DNA of 64,000 bases, from assembly GCF_030698175.1 (NCBI RefSeq), contig NZ_JAUYNT010000016.1, positions 1-64,000 of the forward strand, written 5' to 3'. Source of the DNA: Pseudomonas sp. GTDB lineage: Bacteria > Pseudomonadota > Gammaproteobacteria > Pseudomonadales > Pseudomonadaceae. Shown here in pieces: positions 6,151-14,213 of the stretch (its first letter is position 1; each line of letters opens with the position of its first letter). The notes beneath the pieces are model-generated. The model saw nothing but the letters and a program-made list of their open reading frames with translations, ran no database searches and was not told the DNA's origin. The translations under genes were made by a program, and so were the position numbers.

Positions 6151-8548
6151 CTGCGCTCTGCGCCAGTTGCTTGTCGATAGACGTCGTGGCCGTGGGGGCG
6201 CACAGCGGCAGCGCCAGGGTGAAGCGGGTGCCCCAGTTGACTTGGCTAGCCACCTCCAGGCGCCCACCGAGTGTACCGGTGGCCAAGTTATGCACGATAT
6301 TCAGGCCTAAACCGCTGCCCCCCTGGCCGAGTTTGGTGGTGAAAAACGGGTCGTAAATCCTCGGCAGGTGCTCGGCGCTGATGCCGCTACCATTGTCGGT
6401 AACCGTCAGTTCGAGCCAGCCCGGCTGGGAGGCGTAGGCGCGCAGGACAATCAATCCATGGTCGCGGTCAGCGAAGGCATGCAGCACCGCATTGTTAATC
6501 AGGTTGACCAGGATCTGCCCGAGGGCGCCTGGGTAGCTGTCCAGCCACAGACTGCCGTCGATGTGGCTCTCCAGTAAAAACGGAGTTTTCTTCAGACTGG
6601 GGCCAAGGGTGATGATGATCTCGTTAACCACCTCGGTGAGCTGAAAGCTGCGCCGCTGGGCGCCGGTTTGATCGACCGCCACCTGCTTGAAGCTGCTGAT
6701 CAGCTCGCTGGCGCGGCGCAGGTTGCGGTTGAGGATGTCGCAGGTGGTTTGGCTGTCGGCGACAAACTGATCGAGCATTGAGCGGCGCAAGGCCCCCTCA
6801 GTCACGGCGCTGAGCATGGCCTTGGTGTGGTCTTGCAGGGTGCTGGCGGCCATTACGCTATTGCCAATGGGGGTGTTCAGTTCGTGGGCAATGCCGGCCA
6901 CCAGCGAGCCCAAAGCGGCGAGTTTTTCGCTCTGCACCAGTCCGTGCTGGGCTTGCTGCAAGTTGGCCAGGGCGCCGTTGAGTTCCTGGTTGCTTTGGCT
7001 CAGGGCCTGGGTGCGTTGGCTGACCCGCTGTTCAAGGCTGTTGTTTAATTCGCGGTAGGCCTGCTCGGCTTTTTTCTGCTCGCTGACATCAATGCTCATG
7101 CAGACAAAGTGCTGGCCGCCCCCCGGCGCCGGAATGCTGAAGGTGGTGGTGAGCAAATACAGGGGCTGCCCGTCGAGCCCTTGCAGCTTCAATAAATAAG
7201 GGCCGAGCGCAATGCCGTTGGCCGCTTCGCGCAGGTTGGCGAGAAACAGATGCTGCTGTTCGGGGCTGAAAATCAGCTGGTCGAGGGTTTTGCCCAGGGC
7301 GTCTTGCCGTTCGATGGCGTAGAGGCTTTCGCTGGCGTGGTTCCAGAGCAGCACGCGGCCCTGTAGGTCGAACCACTGCACGGCCACGTTGGGGGCGTTT
7401 TCCAGGGTCGCGAGCAGGCGGTCCTCGCTGTCGCGCAGGTGCTGTTCGCTGTCACGCATGGCCTGTTCGCGTTCGCAAATGGCCATGACCATTTGCTGCA
7501 AGCTGTTTTGCAGGCGGCCCAGCTCTTTGATGCCGCTGGGAATCAGCGGCAGGTCATAGCGGCCCTGGGCGATGGCCTCGACATGGGCGGTAAACAGCGA
7601 GATTTTTTTGGCCAGCGCCCAGCTGGTCAGCCCGGCGATTAACAGCGCCACCAGCAAGGCTAAGCCCAGGGTGAACCGGATGCGTTGCCAGGCAATATCA
7701 ATGTTTGCATAGGCCTGGGCTGTGGGTTGGGCGACCAGCACCTGCCAGTCCGGGCCATTGATCTTGAACGCAACGCCGACCAAGGCCTGACCGTCGAGTT
7801 GAAAGTGGCTGGAGCTGCCTTGGTTTTTTTGCAGTACCGCCAGGTTGCCCAGATTAGGTTGCTGTCCGTCTTGGCTGTTGGCCGAGTTGGCCACCAGCTG
7901 ATTTTGCCGGTCGAGCAGACGAATTTGCAGCGCGCCATTTTGGCTGAGTTGGCGGGCCAGTTCGGGCAGTTGCTCAATGGCCACCTCGCCGACCAGGGTG
8001 CGCCGCCCCACCGGTTGTGCCAGGGCCACGGTCAAGCGGGAGCTGACCGTGGACAGGTAGCTGTTGGACCAGGACACCTGGTTACGCCGGTGCGCTTGCA
8101 AGACAAAGTCGCGGGCGGAAATATCCAGACCTAGCAGATTTTGTCGCAGGCTGCGTTTGCTGGCCGGTAAACCGGTGGCGCTGATCTGGCCGAATTCATC
8201 GGTCAGGTACAGGGCCTCGTAGAAGTTTGAAGACTCTGCGTAGGCGTCCAGCAGTGCTTCGATCTCGTCCTGGCTTAACAGTTGTGCATTGATAAAGAGT
8301 TGCGCCAGCGAGCCCAGTTCGCGATTAACTACGCCGAAGTGGTATTCGATTTGCTGCGCCGTGGCTTGCGCCGCATTCAGCTGTTTAGCCTCGACGTCGC
8401 GGCGCATCAAGGGTTCGTAATACAGGCTGAATAACAGCCCGATGGCCAGCACCGGGATAGTCGCCACCAGACTAAAACTGCTGACCAGAATCGCCAGCAA
8501 TGGCCAGGTGCGCGGGTCTGCGACCGATGTTGGTGGGCTAGTTGGCAT
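6080..8548 (-). CDS. Membrane sensor histidine kinase (Cache-HAMP-PAS-HisKA-HATPase)
   Basis: The 822-residue kinase has a first membrane segment at about residues 15-44, a periplasmic region of about 240 residues of Cache type, and a second membrane segment near residues 288-311. A HAMP linker, a PAS domain (ENAPNVAVQWFDLQGRVLLW), a coiled coil, the phosphoacceptor motif AHELNTP with His555, and a HATPase domain with DNGSGIS and GSGLGLNI follow. There is no receiver, so it needs a separate response regulator; the REC-DUF3369-EAL gene upstream is the likely partner. Its ATG overlaps the stop of the binding-protein gene by 11 bp. The final 30 residues are Pro/Ala-rich and lie opposite fpr. The ligand is unknown, but the adjacent periplasmic protein probably presents it. 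Confidence 0.9.
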   Translation of the reverse strand: MPTSPPTSVADPRTWPLLAILVSSFSLVATIPVLAIGLLFSLYYEPLMRRDVEAKQLNAAQATAQQIEYHFGVVNRELGSLAQLFINAQLLSQDEIEALLDAYAESSNFYEALYLTDEFGQISATGLPASKRSLRQNLLGLDISARDFVLQAHRRNQVSWSNSYLSTVSSRLTVALAQPVGRRTLVGEVAIEQLPELARQLSQNGALQIRLLDRQNQLVANSANSQDGQQPNLGNLAVLQKNQGSSSHFQLDGQALVGVAFKINGPDWQVLVAQPTAQAYANIDIAWQRIRFTLGLALLVALLIAGLTSWALAKKISLFTAHVEAIAQGRYDLPLIPSGIKELGRLQNSLQQMVMAICEREQAMRDSEQHLRDSEDRLLATLENAPNVAVQWFDLQGRVLLWNHASESLYAIERQDALGKTLDQLIFSPEQQHLFLANLREAANGIALGPYLLKLQGLDGQPLYLLTTTFSIPAPGGGQHFVCMSIDVSEQKKAEQAYRELNNSLEQRVSQRTQALSQSNQELNGALANLQQAQHGLVQSEKLAALGSLVAGIAHELNTPIGNSVMAASTLQDHTKAMLSAVTEGALRRSMLDQFVADSQTTCDILNRNLRRASELISSFKQVAVDQTGAQRRSFQLTEVVNEIIITLGPSLKKTPFLLESHIDGSLWLDSYPGALGQILVNLINNAVLHAFADRDHGLIVLRAYASQPGWLELTVTDNGSGISAEHLPRIYDPFFTTKLGQGGSGLGLNIVHNLATGTLGGRLEVASQVNWGTRFTLALPLCAPTATTSIDKQLAQSAATNNSPPPPAPAADSGSAAGPVV

Positions 8549-9683
8549 TAACGAAGTGACCCTGCTGAATAACCTTCAGGAAGGCCGGGCCGTCGACATC
8601 ACCAAACGCGTCAAAGCTGATCGTTTGCTGCAGGCCCTGAAAGCTGCGCAGCCGCAGCAGCGCTTGTTTGACCGACTCCTGCGGTTGGCGGGCGTGCAAG
8701 GCCTGCAGCAAAACACTAGCGGCATTAAAGCCAATCACTGCGGCGCTATCGATAGGGGTTTTAAAGCGTGCTGCATAGTCGCGACGAAAGGCCAAAAATG
8801 CCGGCGACTGGTCATCGGCGTTGTAGCCCTGCGCCGAGACCAGGCCCTCGACGGCCCGCCCGCCCATTTCCAGCAGGGCATCCACCGCCGCGCCAGAGGA
8901 GGCCGCCAGCGGCAGCTCGGGGCGGATGATGCGTAGCTGGGTGGCCAGCATCGCCGCATCCAGTGCACCGCAAACCAGCACCACTGCCTGCGGTTGATTG
9001 AGCAAGGCCTGCTTGGCCAGGCTGGCATAGTTGGTTTGCGCGTTGCGGGTAAAACTTAAGCTTTGCTCGATGCTGGCGCCTGTGGCGCGGTAGTGGCTGG
9101 CAAAGTCGTTGAGCCAGGGTTGGGTAAATTGGCTGTTGCTCAGCTCGATAATGACGTTGACGCGTTGTATGCCAAGGCGCTGTTGCAGGTAGTGGGCAAC
9201 GCTCTTGGCGTCGGGATTATGGTGACTGACGGTGCGAAAAAATTGGTCATCACGGCCGGCCAGTAGCGGGGTAAGCACGCTGCCGCCCATCAGCACTACG
9301 CCGGTCTGGTTAAGCTGGGGCAGCACCTGCATGGCGATCATGCTGGTCATCGGGCCGAGAATCGCCTCCACCCGCTCGTTGAGTAATTGCTGTACGGCTT
9401 GTTTGGCGCTGTCGGCATTGAAGGCATCATCCTGGAAGTGCAGTTCAACTTTCGCAGCGTTGGCCGCGGCGCTGGCGTTGGCTTGTTCAACTGCCAGCTG
9501 CATGCCATTACGTCCGGCAATCCCCAGGCTCGAGGTGGGGCCCGTGGCGTCCACCAGCACGCCGATATGGAGGATTTTTGCCGGCGCCGGCGCTTGCTCG
9601 CAACCCAGTAAAAGCATGGCCAGCAGACTCATGATGACGGTGCGGGTCGCGGGTTTAAGTCGCTTAAATGAGGAGTAGGCCAT
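8538..9683 (-). CDS. Periplasmic ligand-binding lipoprotein (Leu/Ile/Val-binding, Peripla_BP_6 type)
   Basis: The protein of about 381 residues starts with a lipoprotein signal ending LAMLLLGC (Cys28). It continues with the class I binding-protein fold (HIGVLVDATGPTSSLGIAGRNGMQLA), as in branched-chain amino acid and amide receptors of ABC importers. No permease or ATPase gene is nearby. Instead it is translationally coupled to a sensor kinase, so it probably acts as a sensory co-receptor rather than in transport. I used ATG 9683 in place of the in-frame TTG at 9689. AAGG lies about ten bases upstream, so the start is only moderately supported. The likely ligand class (amino acid, amide or short organic acid) is an inference from family. 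Confidence 0.85.
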   Translation of the reverse strand: MAYSSFKRLKPATRTVIMSLLAMLLLGCEQAPAPAKILHIGVLVDATGPTSSLGIAGRNGMQLAVEQANASAAANAAKVELHFQDDAFNADSAKQAVQQLLNERVEAILGPMTSMIAMQVLPQLNQTGVVLMGGSVLTPLLAGRDDQFFRTVSHHNPDAKSVAHYLQQRLGIQRVNVIIELSNSQFTQPWLNDFASHYRATGASIEQSLSFTRNAQTNYASLAKQALLNQPQAVVLVCGALDAAMLATQLRIIRPELPLAASSGAAVDALLEMGGRAVEGLVSAQGYNADDQSPAFLAFRRDYAARFKTPIDSAAVIGFNAASVLLQALHARQPQESVKQALLRLRSFQGLQQTISFDAFGDVDGPAFLKVIQQGHFVNAN

Positions 9684-9713
9684 CGCCAATTACCTTGAGT
9701 AAGACGTGCATGC

Positions 9714-9833
9714 CACCATGGCGCTCGACCGGCAAACCGCATGGTGGGTTACGCGGCGCCCGGCTTGCGCGGTGATGCAAACAACCACCGTCCGCGCCGC
9801 TAACCCACCCTACGAATTACTGGGCGTGCTGCG
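9714..9833. repeat. Dispersed repeat A, copy 1
   Basis: About 110 bp from CATGGCGCTCGACCGG to TAACCCACCCTACGAATT is almost identical to 13547-13653 and matches an inverted copy within 22140-22361. It sits in the 240-bp gap between the response regulator and the binding protein. It contains GGTGGGTTA and TAACCCACC as inverted blocks, so it can fold back on itself. The remainder of the gap shows no gene. Confidence 0.9.
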
Positions 9834-9930
9834 CGGGCAGCCCCCGACCGGGCCAGGAATGGGCACGCTTGGGCAGCCCATTGCATGGTTGGGGCGCCGC
9901 GCTGGAGCGTGCGCCGCCACTGCGCAGGGG

Positions 9931-12153
9931 TTACGGCGTTTGCATAAACGCCAGTAACGCCTGCAGTTCCAGGGGCTTGGAAAACAAATAGCCCTGGCCT
10001 TCATGGCAGCCAAGCTCGGTCAGTAGCAGCGCTTGGCTGTCTTGCTCGATGCCCTCGGCGATCAGCTCCAGTTGCAGGCTTTTGCCGAGCTGGATAATGG
10101 TTTCGACAATTCGCCGGCTGCCGTCGCTGTGTTCCATGTGCTGAACAAAGCTGATGTCGATTTTTAACCGGTCGATGTTCAGCTGCTCCAGGTAGCTGAG
10201 TGATGAGAAGCCCGTGCCAAAGTCGTCGATGGCGATGCAGATACCGCGGGATTTGATCTGGTTTAACAGCTCGATCATAAAACCCGGATCCAGTACCGCC
10301 ACCGATTCGGTGATCTCCAGCTCCAGCAGTCGTGGGTCAATACCGCTCTCGGCCAGTACGCGGTCGAGCACATCAATAAAATTCGGCTGGCGAAACTGTA
10401 TGACTGAAACGTTGACCGCCATGCGCAGCGCTTGGCCGCTGCTGGCGATCAGTTTTTGCAGGTCGTGGCAGGCGCTGCGCAGCACCCATTCGCCGAGGCT
10501 GATGATCAGGCCTGAGCTTTCGGCCAGTGGAATAAAGTCGCTCGGCGACACAAAACTGCCGTCGTCATTGCGCCAGCGCAGCAAGGCTTCGACCCCGATC
10601 AGTTGGCGGTTGGCCAACAATACCTGGGGCTGATAGACGACGAACAAGCGCTCACGCTCAAAGGCGCTGCGCAGCTCTTGCAGCAGGCGTACGCGGGCGC
10701 GGGTTTCGAACTCCATGTCGCGAGTGAAATGACAGATCTTGCCGCGCTGGTGTTGCTTGCCGTGTTTGAGGGCGATATTGGCGGCTTTCAGGGCGTCAGC
10801 GCCGTTGCCGTCAATTTGATCGAGGCAGGTTAAACCTATGGTGGCGGTGAGGTTTTGGCTGAGTTGCTCCAGTTGCAGGGGGTGGCGAAACAGCTCGCTC
10901 AAGTGCGCCGGGTTAACCACCGAGGTGGCGGCCAAAATGCCAAACACATCGCCGGCCACCCGTGCCAGTAGAGTGCCTGTGGGCAGCTGGTGCTGCAGCC
11001 GCTCGGCCACGGCGCGTAACAGTGCGTCGCCATGTTGATGGCCGAGGGCGTCGTTGAGTTCGGAAAAGCCATCGATGTCGATCAACGCCAGGGTGGTGGC
11101 GCTGAGGTTGTCCTCGCACAAGGCGCGATCAAGGGCGTGTACAAAGGCCAGGCGATTGGGGATGTGCAGCAGTTGATCGTTATAGGCGTGATCTTTGAGT
11201 TGAGTGAGCAACTGCACGTTGTCTAGGGTGATGGTGATGTTGCTGCAGAACACCTCGAGCAATTGCCGATCAAGCTCGTTCAGGGGTTTCTCGGTTTGCA
11301 GATAAGCGGCCATGTCATTGTGCGCTTGCCCTGGGAAAAACAAGGTGGTGCAGTGGGTGCCGTAGTTATTGCTGCGCTCGCGCAGGCAGCGACTGAGCGC
11401 CGTGGCAATCGCATGGTTGGGCAGGGCGTCGAGCTGCTTATTAATGCAGTTGGTCAGGCTGCCGGCGGCGGCAATGATCAGCGCGTGATCAGGTGAGTGG
11501 GTTTGATCGTAGGCACAGACCACGCCTTCCGGCGGCAGACCAAACAATCCGCAGATTTGCGTGATGATGCCAGCGGCGAACTCGCTCACACCTTGCCGTG
11601 CCATCAGCTGGCTGCTGGCGCGAATGACCATACTCAGGCCGCGGCGGCTGGCATTTAACGCACTGATTTGGTCATAGGAACGCACCGCCGAGGTGAGGGC
11701 GGTGTAGAGGCGATTGCGCGAGAGTTCGGATTTGGTTTTGTAGTCGTTGATGTCGTAATCACGGATGGCCTCCATCTCGGGGGCGTAGCCGGGCTGGCCG
11801 GTGCGCAAAATGATTCGCACTTCAGTGTTGGCCAGTTCTTTGCGGATGATGTGCACCAGCTGCAGGCCGGAGTCATCGGCCTCCATCACCACGTCGAGCA
11901 GAATCACCGCAATGTGTTTTTGTTCGCGCAGTACCTCGATCGCTTGGGCGGCGGAGTAAGCATGCAAGAACTCCAGCTGCCGGCCGAACACCTCGGTGTT
12001 GGCCATGGCAAAGCCGGTGGACTGGTGTACGTCGATATCATCATCAACGATCAGCACCCGCCAAACGTTGGCCTCATCGTAGTCGTCGCGCGGGTGCGCT
12101 TCGTCATCGAAGGAAAACAGCTCTTCTGCAGGCTCGATATGTTCAGTGCTCAT
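9931..12153 (-). CDS. Response regulator with REC, DUF3369, degenerate GGDEF and EAL domains
   Basis: This 740-residue cytoplasmic regulator has a receiver at about residues 31-150 with phospho-acceptor Asp87 (ILLDVVM). A DUF3369 sensory domain covers about 165-325, a GGDEF domain about 335-480 and an EAL domain about 490-735. The GGDEF signature is altered to AGDVF (400-404), so cyclase activity is unlikely. The EAL motif is intact (Glu522-Ala-Leu524), with DDFGTGFSSL further on, as in active c-di-GMP phosphodiesterases. It begins the transcript that continues into the binding lipoprotein and kinase, so phosphorylation by that kinase probably controls c-di-GMP breakdown. The direction of the effect is unknown. 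Confidence 0.9.
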   Translation of the reverse strand: MSTEHIEPAEELFSFDDEAHPRDDYDEANVWRVLIVDDDIDVHQSTGFAMANTEVFGRQLEFLHAYSAAQAIEVLREQKHIAVILLDVVMEADDSGLQLVHIIRKELANTEVRIILRTGQPGYAPEMEAIRDYDINDYKTKSELSRNRLYTALTSAVRSYDQISALNASRRGLSMVIRASSQLMARQGVSEFAAGIITQICGLFGLPPEGVVCAYDQTHSPDHALIIAAAGSLTNCINKQLDALPNHAIATALSRCLRERSNNYGTHCTTLFFPGQAHNDMAAYLQTEKPLNELDRQLLEVFCSNITITLDNVQLLTQLKDHAYNDQLLHIPNRLAFVHALDRALCEDNLSATTLALIDIDGFSELNDALGHQHGDALLRAVAERLQHQLPTGTLLARVAGDVFGILAATSVVNPAHLSELFRHPLQLEQLSQNLTATIGLTCLDQIDGNGADALKAANIALKHGKQHQRGKICHFTRDMEFETRARVRLLQELRSAFERERLFVVYQPQVLLANRQLIGVEALLRWRNDDGSFVSPSDFIPLAESSGLIISLGEWVLRSACHDLQKLIASSGQALRMAVNVSVIQFRQPNFIDVLDRVLAESGIDPRLLELEITESVAVLDPGFMIELLNQIKSRGICIAIDDFGTGFSSLSYLEQLNIDRLKIDISFVQHMEHSDGSRRIVETIIQLGKSLQLELIAEGIEQDSQALLLTELGCHEGQGYLFSKPLELQALLAFMQTP

Positions 12154-12340
12154 GGGTAACCCTTGTCTGCAACCACCGCTCGACTAAATGGCGCGCTATG
12201 GCTGGGCCTCTATGGGCGTAATCACTACGGGGTAGCGTTACAACAGTTAGTAAGTCTGCTTATCAGTCTAGGCAGAAAAAGCTAAAGCGACAGGGCGGAA
12301 TTTGAACTGCTTGGGACGGGGTCTCAGAAGGTTTTATGTA

Positions 12341-12375
12341 GCGCTGCAGAGCCCCGCGTGACGGCTCTGCAGCGC
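12341..12375. other. Perfect 13-bp inverted repeat upstream of the REC-EAL gene
   Basis: GCGCTGCAGAGCC at 12341-12353 pairs exactly with GGCTCTGCAGCGC at 12363-12375. No T-run follows on either strand. It may be a factor-assisted terminator for mscL or a structural repeat. The rest of 12154-12391 holds no visible gene; the REC-EAL promoter presumably lies there. Confidence 0.55.
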
Positions 12376-12391
12376 CAATAAAGAGCTTAAG

Positions 12392-12531
12392 CAGGCCGTG
12401 TGAAAACGTAACGAGCGAAGGTTAGGCAAGGCAGAAACAGGCGAGGACGCGGAGTTTACGAGTTGTAAATGAGCAGTCCGAGCCTGTTTTTAACGCCGCA
12501 TAACCGAGCGCAGTAGTTTTCACACTGCCTG
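12392..12531 (-). repeat. Dispersed repeat B, copy 2 (complete, inverted)
   Basis: This copy is complete with paired ends: CAGGCCGTGTGAAAAC at 12392-12407 pairs, with one mismatch, with GTTTTCACACTGCCTG at 12516-12531. It begins at once after the mscL stop codon, so it forms the 3' end of that transcript. Confidence 0.9.
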
Positions 12532-12936
12532 TTAAGGCTGGCGTTGTTGGGCTTTCAATAGATCGCGGATTTCGCCGAGCAGTTCTTGCTCTTTGCTGGG
12601 CGGTGCGACGGCCACGGCTTCGGCGGTTTTGAGTTTATTGATGGCCTTGACCCCGATGAAGATGGCGAAGGCGACGATCAGAAAATCCAGCACGGTCTGC
12701 AAGAACTTGCCGTAGCTGAGCATCACCGCCGGCGCCGTACCTTCGGCGGCCTTGAGGGTCACGGCCAGGTCGCTGAAGTCGACGCCGCCGATCAATAGGC
12801 CAATGGGCGGCATGATCACGTCACCGACAAAGGATGAGACGATCTTGCCGAACGCCGCGCCAATGATAATGCCGACCGCCATGTCGACCACGTTGCCTTT
12901 GACGGCGAAGGCTTTGAATTCGCTGAGTACGCTCAT
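12532..12936 (-). CDS. mscL: Large-conductance mechanosensitive channel
   Basis: The 134-residue inner-membrane channel opens under membrane tension to release solutes during osmotic down-shock. It carries the amphipathic N-terminal helix ([18 protein letters not shown]), the Gly/Ala-rich pore helix TM1 ([21 protein letters not shown]), a periplasmic loop, TM2 ([20 protein letters not shown]) and a C-terminal bundle helix. The length matches E. coli MscL (136). The open frame reaches further upstream to 13032, but I chose ATG 12936, which gives the conserved MSVLSEFK start. It is monocistronic. Confidence 0.97.
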   Translation of the reverse strand: MSVLSEFKAFAVKGNVVDMAVGIIIGAAFGKIVSSFVGDVIMPPIGLLIGGVDFSDLAVTLKAAEGTAPAVMLSYGKFLQTVLDFLIVAFAIFIGVKAINKLKTAEAVAVAPPSKEQELLGEIRDLLKAQQRQP

Positions 12937-13058
12937 GTGCGCTGTCCTGATGGGTGAGAGTGCCGGCAGTTTAAAACGCCCAGCGCCGCTCTCGCCAGCG
13001 GCCGGGCGGTTGCTGGGGATTCTTTGCCGCACAGGTTTGGCGCCTAAGGTGGCTGGAG

Positions 13059-13072
13059 TTGATCCTGATCAA
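13059..13072 (+). promoter_or_regulatory. Perfect ANR/FNR box
   Basis: TTGAT-CCTG-ATCAA is an exact match to the ANR/FNR consensus TTGAT-N4-ATCAA. A TAACCT -10-like hexamer lies at 13095-13100, predicting a start near 13107. That places the box centre at -41.5, the classic activating position. The gene starts at 13128. This predicts induction at low oxygen; the computed spacing is the main support. Confidence 0.8.
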
Positions 13073-13127
13073 CGGCTGGCGCCGCGCCAAGGGCTAACCT
13101 GAAACCCGTCATCCAAGGAGCCGCCCC

Positions 13128-13403
13128 ATGCATGTAGAACCGCATTCATTGCTCGCCGACTTTCCTGAGTCGCGCGAACAACTGCACAGCCTGCGCCAGC
13201 AAGACCCGCATTTTGCCCGTTTGGCCGATGAGTACGAAGTCTTGGATAAGCGCGTCTGCCGCGTCGAAGATGGCGTGGATACGCTGGATGACGCGGCCTT
13301 GGCGACCCTCAAAGTTGAGCGTCTAGCGCTTAAAGATGAGTTGGCCCGGCAATTGAAAAAAGCCGCTGAACCGCAAGGCTGCTGCGGTAAGTGCAGCTGC
13401 TAG
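13128..13403 (+). CDS. YdcH-like DUF465 protein with a Cys-rich tail, predicted ANR-controlled
   Basis: The 91-residue cytosolic helical protein fits the DUF465/YdcH family: a start with HSLLADFPE, an aromatic DPHFARLADEYEVLDKRV core, then a second helix with LKVERLALKDELARQL. Function in this family is unknown. The last seven residues, CCGKCSC, form a dense Cys cluster that could bind a metal or act in redox chemistry; most family members I know lack it. AAGGAG is nine bases before the ATG. A perfect ANR box lies 56 bp upstream of the start codon, suggesting an anaerobic role. Confidence 0.85.
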   Translation: MHVEPHSLLADFPESREQLHSLRQQDPHFARLADEYEVLDKRVCRVEDGVDTLDDAALATLKVERLALKDELARQLKKAAEPQGCCGKCSC

Positions 13404-13421
13404 AGCGCGCTGCTGTGAGCT

Positions 13422-13450
13422 AAGGCGTGGCGTTGGCTGCGCCTTTTTTT
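13422..13450 (+). terminator. Terminator after the DUF465 gene
   Basis: AAGGCG at 13422-13427 pairs with CGCCTT at 13440-13445, followed by a run of T. It separates the gene from repeat A copy 2. Confidence 0.65.
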
Positions 13451-13483
13451 GCTGCGTCCCAGTTATGTGTGCACACAGCTTTT

Positions 13484-13653
13484 GTAGGGTGGGTTAGGCG
13501 CGAGCCACGGCCTGCCAACAACGCAAAACCCGACCGCGCCGTAACCCACCATGGCGCTCGACCGGCAAACCGCATGGTGGGTTACGCGGCGCCCGGCTTG
13601 CGCGGTGGTGCAAACAACCACCTCCCGCGCCGCTAACCCACCCTACGAATTAC
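13484..13653. repeat. Dispersed repeat A, copy 2
   Basis: It opens with TAGGGTGGGTTAGGCGCG and closes with CTAACCCACCCTACGAATT, so the ends are inverted. Its right two thirds are nearly identical to copy 1 at 9714-9833. It fills the gap between the DUF465 gene and the convergent CopD-like gene. Confidence 0.9.
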
Positions 13654-13670
13654 CGTGCACCAGGCATCGC

Positions 13671-14105
13671 CTACAACACCCCGCCAAAACGAAAGCTGAC
13701 GCCGACCCAAGCCAGGGCCAGGGCCGTTAAGGTGATGGCGTAAATATGCACGGCCAGGCCGCCGAGGTTGGCGCCGGACAAGCGTGGAATCAACCGCAGC
13801 CGCGCATGGGCGCCGAGCATCAGGGTCAGCGCCAGCAAGCCCAACTTAAGGCGAATCAGGCTGGCCAGCGGGTTGTCGCTCAGCCAGGCGTTGGCGGGCA
13901 GCCATAAAGTTGCCAGCCAGATGCCGGTGATCACTTGCAGCAACAGGGCTGGCAGGCCGAGGGCTTCGTAGCGCTCTTCGAAGGCGCGGATCGGCGCCGG
14001 ATCGCGGGCGCGCCAGGCCGGCGGCAGAATTTTCAGCGCCAGAATCAGGTGGCCGCCCAGCCAGATGCTGGCGCCGATCAGGTGTAAGAACAGCAGAATG
14101 CGCAT
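13671..14105 (-). CDS. CopD-like four-helix membrane protein
   Basis: The 144-residue protein has four likely membrane helices: about 1-25 (LFLHLIGASIWLGGHLILAL), 51-70, 82-101 and 117-137. His8 and His19 lie in helix 1 (FLHLIGASIWLGGHL), the arrangement in CopD/YcnJ-type copper or haem membrane proteins and in HemJ relatives. A role in copper handling or haem binding is possible; no other copper gene is nearby. It is transcribed away from radA on the other strand. The family call is reasonable, the substrate is unknown. Confidence 0.75.
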   Translation of the reverse strand: MRILLFLHLIGASIWLGGHLILALKILPPAWRARDPAPIRAFEERYEALGLPALLLQVITGIWLATLWLPANAWLSDNPLASLIRLKLGLLALTLMLGAHARLRLIPRLSGANLGGLAVHIYAITLTALALAWVGVSFRFGGVL

Positions 14106-14213
14106 GGGTTTCTCCTTGAGTGATCTGAGCTTGGCGGGTTCGCCGAGTAAAAGAGCTGATCACGGTCAAGCCAGCGGCTATTATCGGCGCCTGTCTTTCG
14201 ACCCGGAGTTTTC

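Noticed and set aside
14155..14168. Second ANR-like site between the CopD-like gene and radA
   Set aside because: CTGAT-CACG-GTCAA has two mismatches to the consensus and no good -10 at the right distance.
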